A DNA stretch of 34,517 nucleotides from Planctomycetota bacterium. GTDB lineage: Bacteria; Planctomycetota; UBA1135; GCA-002686595. The position numbers and the translations under genes were made by a program. Positions 32,625 to 34,517 of this stretch are shown piece after piece. The stretch's first letter is position 1. Each line of letters starts with the position of its first letter. The notes under the pieces were generated by a model. That model was not told where the DNA came from. It worked only from the letters and a program-made list of their open reading frames with translations, and did no database searches. The stretch spans positions 1-34,517 of the forward strand of contig JASLMK010000052.1 of NCBI GenBank assembly GCA_030746555.1, read 5' to 3'.

Positions 32625-32759
32625 CTCCTGGCAGGTCGAGCCGGCGGCGGTGCGCCCGCCCCTGGCCACTCTACAGTGAGCCGCGGCCCCAGTTGCGCCC
32701 CCTTCGGAATCCTGCGCCGCGGGCCCCGCCCCGGGGCGCGCGGCGCGTACAGTCCGCCC
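32625..32759. promoter_or_regulatory. Divergent promoter region, 135 bp
   Basis: This separates the modular secreted protein (minus) from the sulfotransferase-like gene (plus). On the minus strand TAGAGT (32673-32668, four of six) could be a -10 giving a leader of about 37 nt; the overlapping plus-strand TACAGT (32672-32677) is another candidate. The plus-strand TACAGT at 32748-32753 lies right before the next gene. No good -35 sequence was found for any of them. Confidence 0.35.
32748..32753 (+). promoter_or_regulatory. -10-like TACAGT 6 nt before the start codon
   Basis: TACAGT followed by six bases (CCGCCC) and then the ATG at 32760. There is no ribosome site, so transcription may start at the codon itself. 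No -35 element is evident 15-19 bases upstream. Confidence 0.35.
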
Positions 32760-33500
32760 ATGACCTCCCCCGAGCCGCGGCGCATCGCCATGTGGTCTTG
32801 CCCGCGCACGGTCTCGACGGCCCTGTTGCGCGCCTTCGAGAACCGCGCCGACACGACGGTCGTCGACGAGCCGCTGTACGCCTGCTACCTCGCGTCCACC
32901 GGACTGCCGCACCCGATGGCCGCCGAGGTCCTCGCCGCCCAGTCGACGGACTGGCGGGTGGTGGCCGCCGAGCTCACCGGCCCCGTCCCCCGAGGACGGC
33001 CGCTCTTCTACCAGAAGCACATGGCCCACCACCTCGTCGACGAGATCGAGCGCGAGTGGCTGAAGCGTCTGGAGCACTGTTTCCTGATCCGCGAGCCGCG
33101 CGAGGTCCTCGCCTCCCTCGACGAGCGCCTCGGCGAGCCACGCCTGGAGGACACCGGGTTTCCCCGGCAGCTCGAGCTGTTCGAGGAGATCGCCGTCGTC
33201 TGCGGGAGCCCGCCGCCGGTCGTCGACTCGCGCGACCTGCTCGAGGCGCCGCGCGAGGTGCTCGGTCTGCTGTGCGACGCCCTGGCCATCCCCTTCGACG
33301 AAGCGATGCTCGCCTGGCCCGCCGGCCCGCGCCCCACCGACGGAGTCTGGGCTCCCCACTGGTACGCTGACGTCGAACGCTCGACCGGCTTCGCGCCGCC
33401 GCCGAAGGCGCCGCGCCCCCTGCCCGATCACCTGCGCCCTCTGGCCGAAGAGTGCCGCGGCGCCTACGAGACCCTCCACGCGCACCGCCTGCGTCCCTGA
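32760..33500 (+). CDS. Sulfotransferase-like P-loop protein
   Basis: A 246-residue protein with a sulfotransferase-type nucleotide-binding fold. MWSCPRTVSTALLRAF (about 11-26) fits the 5'-phosphosulfate loop, VVDEPLYACYL follows, QKHMAHHLVDEI resembles the catalytic Lys/His region, and FLIREPREVLASLDERLG fits the 3'-phosphate loop (Arg and Ser). Whether it uses PAPS is not shown. It is followed after 19 nt by a class IV aminotransferase gene on the same strand. From memory, plant proteins named branched-chain aminotransferase-like (for example Arabidopsis At3g05190) join these two domains in one chain, so the pair probably works together. The role is unknown. The start is ATG 32760; the open frame extends far upstream but is antisense to the previous gene. 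Confidence 0.87.
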   Translation: MTSPEPRRIAMWSCPRTVSTALLRAFENRADTTVVDEPLYACYLASTGLPHPMAAEVLAAQSTDWRVVAAELTGPVPRGRPLFYQKHMAHHLVDEIEREWLKRLEHCFLIREPREVLASLDERLGEPRLEDTGFPRQLELFEEIAVVCGSPPPVVDSRDLLEAPREVLGLLCDALAIPFDEAMLAWPAGPRPTDGVWAPHWYADVERSTGFAPPPKAPRPLPDHLRPLAEECRGAYETLHAHRLRP

Positions 33501-33519
33501 TCCCCTCCGCACCCGACCC

Positions 33520-34419
33520 ATGCAGCAGCAGTTCGACGAGCGCAACCGCGACCTCCTGATCGGTATCGACGGTCATCAGGTCCACCGCGATCAGGCCGGC
33601 ATCAGCCCCTTCGACTCGGCGGTCCAGGGCGGCGACGCGGTCTGGGAGGGCCTGCGCCTGTACGACGGGCGCATCTTCAAGCTGCGCGAGCACCTCGACC
33701 GCCTGCGCGCCTCGGCCCGGGCCCTGGCCTTCACCGAGATCCCGTCCCACGAGGCGATCGTCGCCGAAATCGAGAAGACCCTGGCGGCCAACGGCATGCG
33801 CGACGGCGTCCACGTGCGCCTGACCCTGACGCGGGGGCGCAAGATCACCTCGGGCATGGACCCGCGCCTCAACCAGTCCGGCCCGACCTTGATCGTCCTG
33901 GCGGAGTGGAAGGCGCCGGTCTACGACACCACCGGCCTGCGCCTGGTCACCAGCTCCGTGCGGCGCTTCCCGCCCGACTGCCTCGACCCGAAGATCCACC
34001 ACGCCAACCTGATCCAGTCGATCCTGGCCAAGATCGAGGCGAACGCGGCCGGCGCCAGCGACGCTTTGATGCTCGACACGCGCGGCTTCGTCGCCGAGAC
34101 CAACGCCACGCACGTGTTCGCCGTCCACGGCGGCCGCCTGGCTACGCCGCGGGTGGTGGCCTGTCCCGAGGGCGTCACCCGCGCCACGGTCCTGGAACTG
34201 GGCGCCGCCGCCGGCATCGACTGCGCGGAGCGCGACCTCTCCCTGGCGGAGCTCTACAGCGCCGACGAGCTGTTCTGCACCGGCACCATGGGCGAGCTGG
34301 CCGCGGTGATCGAGGTCGACGGTCGCCCGATCGGCGAGGGCCGGCCCGGTCCTCTCACCGCGCGCTTGTCCGCTCTCTACGCCGAGCGCACCGCCGCCGA
34401 GGGCGAGCGGGTCGCCTAG
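33520..34419 (+). CDS. Class IV (branched-chain/D-amino acid type) aminotransferase
   Basis: A 299-residue fold-type IV PLP enzyme. It shows SAVQGGDAVWEGLRLYDG near the N-terminus, HVRLTLTRG, the Schiff-base lysine in CLDPKIHHANLIQSILAKIE (Lys158), ALMLDTRGFVAETNATHVFAV (with the conserved Glu and the Asn-Ala-Thr loop), GVTRATVLEL, and ELFCTGTMGELAAVIEVDGRPIG. The KIHHANL context and the NATHVF/TGTMGEL blocks resemble the C-terminal half of the plant aminotransferase-like proteins rather than IlvE, so assigning branched-chain activity would be unsafe. It lies 19 nt after the sulfotransferase-like gene, with no ribosome site visible. Its TAG stop forms part of the CTAG at the tip of the terminal repeat. 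Confidence 0.93.
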   Translation: MQQQFDERNRDLLIGIDGHQVHRDQAGISPFDSAVQGGDAVWEGLRLYDGRIFKLREHLDRLRASARALAFTEIPSHEAIVAEIEKTLAANGMRDGVHVRLTLTRGRKITSGMDPRLNQSGPTLIVLAEWKAPVYDTTGLRLVTSSVRRFPPDCLDPKIHHANLIQSILAKIEANAAGASDALMLDTRGFVAETNATHVFAVHGGRLATPRVVACPEGVTRATVLELGAAAGIDCAERDLSLAELYSADELFCTGTMGELAAVIEVDGRPIGEGRPGPLTARLSALYAERTAAEGERVA

Positions 34420-34517
34420 CCCGGATGATTCATGAAGACGTGCACCAGACACAGCAACTCGGTTCCTGGTGGTGCTTTGCGGGTTCTGGCGACGCAGGCG
34501 ACCCTGAACGGGTCGTC
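34416..34517. repeat. Right arm of CTAG-flanked palindromic repeat element
   Basis: Begins with CTAG (whose TAG is the stop of the class IV aminotransferase) and CCCGGATGATTCATGAA, the same tip as the left arm in inverted orientation. It continues with CACCAGAC, GCAAC, and CCTGGTGGTGCTTT, parallel to CCTGGCGGCGCTTT of the left arm. It ends with the 18-base block that also opens the window at 1-18, in direct orientation. Joining the two window ends through that block gives one element of about 200 bp with 21-bp perfect terminal inverted repeats and CTAG at both edges. It lacks the 22-bp hairpin present in the left arm. Confidence 0.8.

Noticed and set aside
1..34517. Whole window as a circular plasmid or phage because both ends share 18 bases
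   Set aside because: The gene content is chromosomal (yidC, nadD, holA, mutL, ruvB, tgt, miaA) and there are no replication, partition or phage genes. The shared block is part of a repeat, so an assembly break is more likely, although a joined end cannot be excluded.

Overview
The window reads as a chromosomal segment from a very GC-rich, Gram-negative-type bacterium. Predicted lipoproteins with classical lipoboxes, a long YidC with a periplasmic domain, endonuclease-type MutL, and large secreted proteins built of Ig-like, propeller and carboxypeptidase-regulatory-like modules fit a GC-rich Planctomycetota lineage best. A myxobacterium-like or other deep Gram-negative lineage is not excluded; no rRNA or other phylogenetic marker was compared. 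Gene density is high. I see no tRNA, rRNA, CRISPR array, prophage or transposase gene.

Layout. (1) 1-118: one arm of a palindromic repeat. (2) 116-4657, minus strand: nadD, a MraY/WecA-type glycosyl-phosphate transferase, a calcineurin-like phosphoesterase, yidC. (3) 4930-5469 plus: small lipoprotein. (4) miaA (minus) divergent from a secreted unknown protein (plus). (5) 7617-13577, minus: six genes, ubiE, a CPBP-family membrane protease, ubiX, ubiA, holA, mutL, overlapping at every junction, so quinone synthesis is coupled to replication and repair genes. (6) 13728-20116, minus: two tandem paralogous lipoproteins of about 1050 residues. (7) 20788-24202, plus: ruvB, a SpoIID/LytB lipoprotein and tgt. 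(8) 24373-25700, minus: an SH3-like secreted protein followed by a tiny zinc-ribbon ORF. (9) 26008-28218, plus: a fold-type I aminotransferase and a GT4 glycosyltransferase. (10) larC and a 1048-residue modular secreted protein (minus). (11) 32760-34419, plus: a sulfotransferase-like protein and a class IV aminotransferase. (12) 34416-34517: the other arm of the palindromic repeat.

Most genes are housekeeping. The points that seem least explained are: the CTAG-flanked palindromic element whose two arms form the window ends and which touches the stop codons of both boundary genes; the sulfotransferase-like/class IV aminotransferase pair, which (from memory) matches a fused plant protein of unknown role; an aminotransferase whose PLP-binding Asp is replaced by Cys; a zinc-ribbon mini-gene that seems to start at CTG inside a CTGA overlap; -10-like hexamers sitting 6-9 nt before start codons, which suggest leaderless transcripts; and the tandem giant lipoproteins with near-identical DNA patches. 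I did not find a defence or secretion system or another large novel multi-gene machine.
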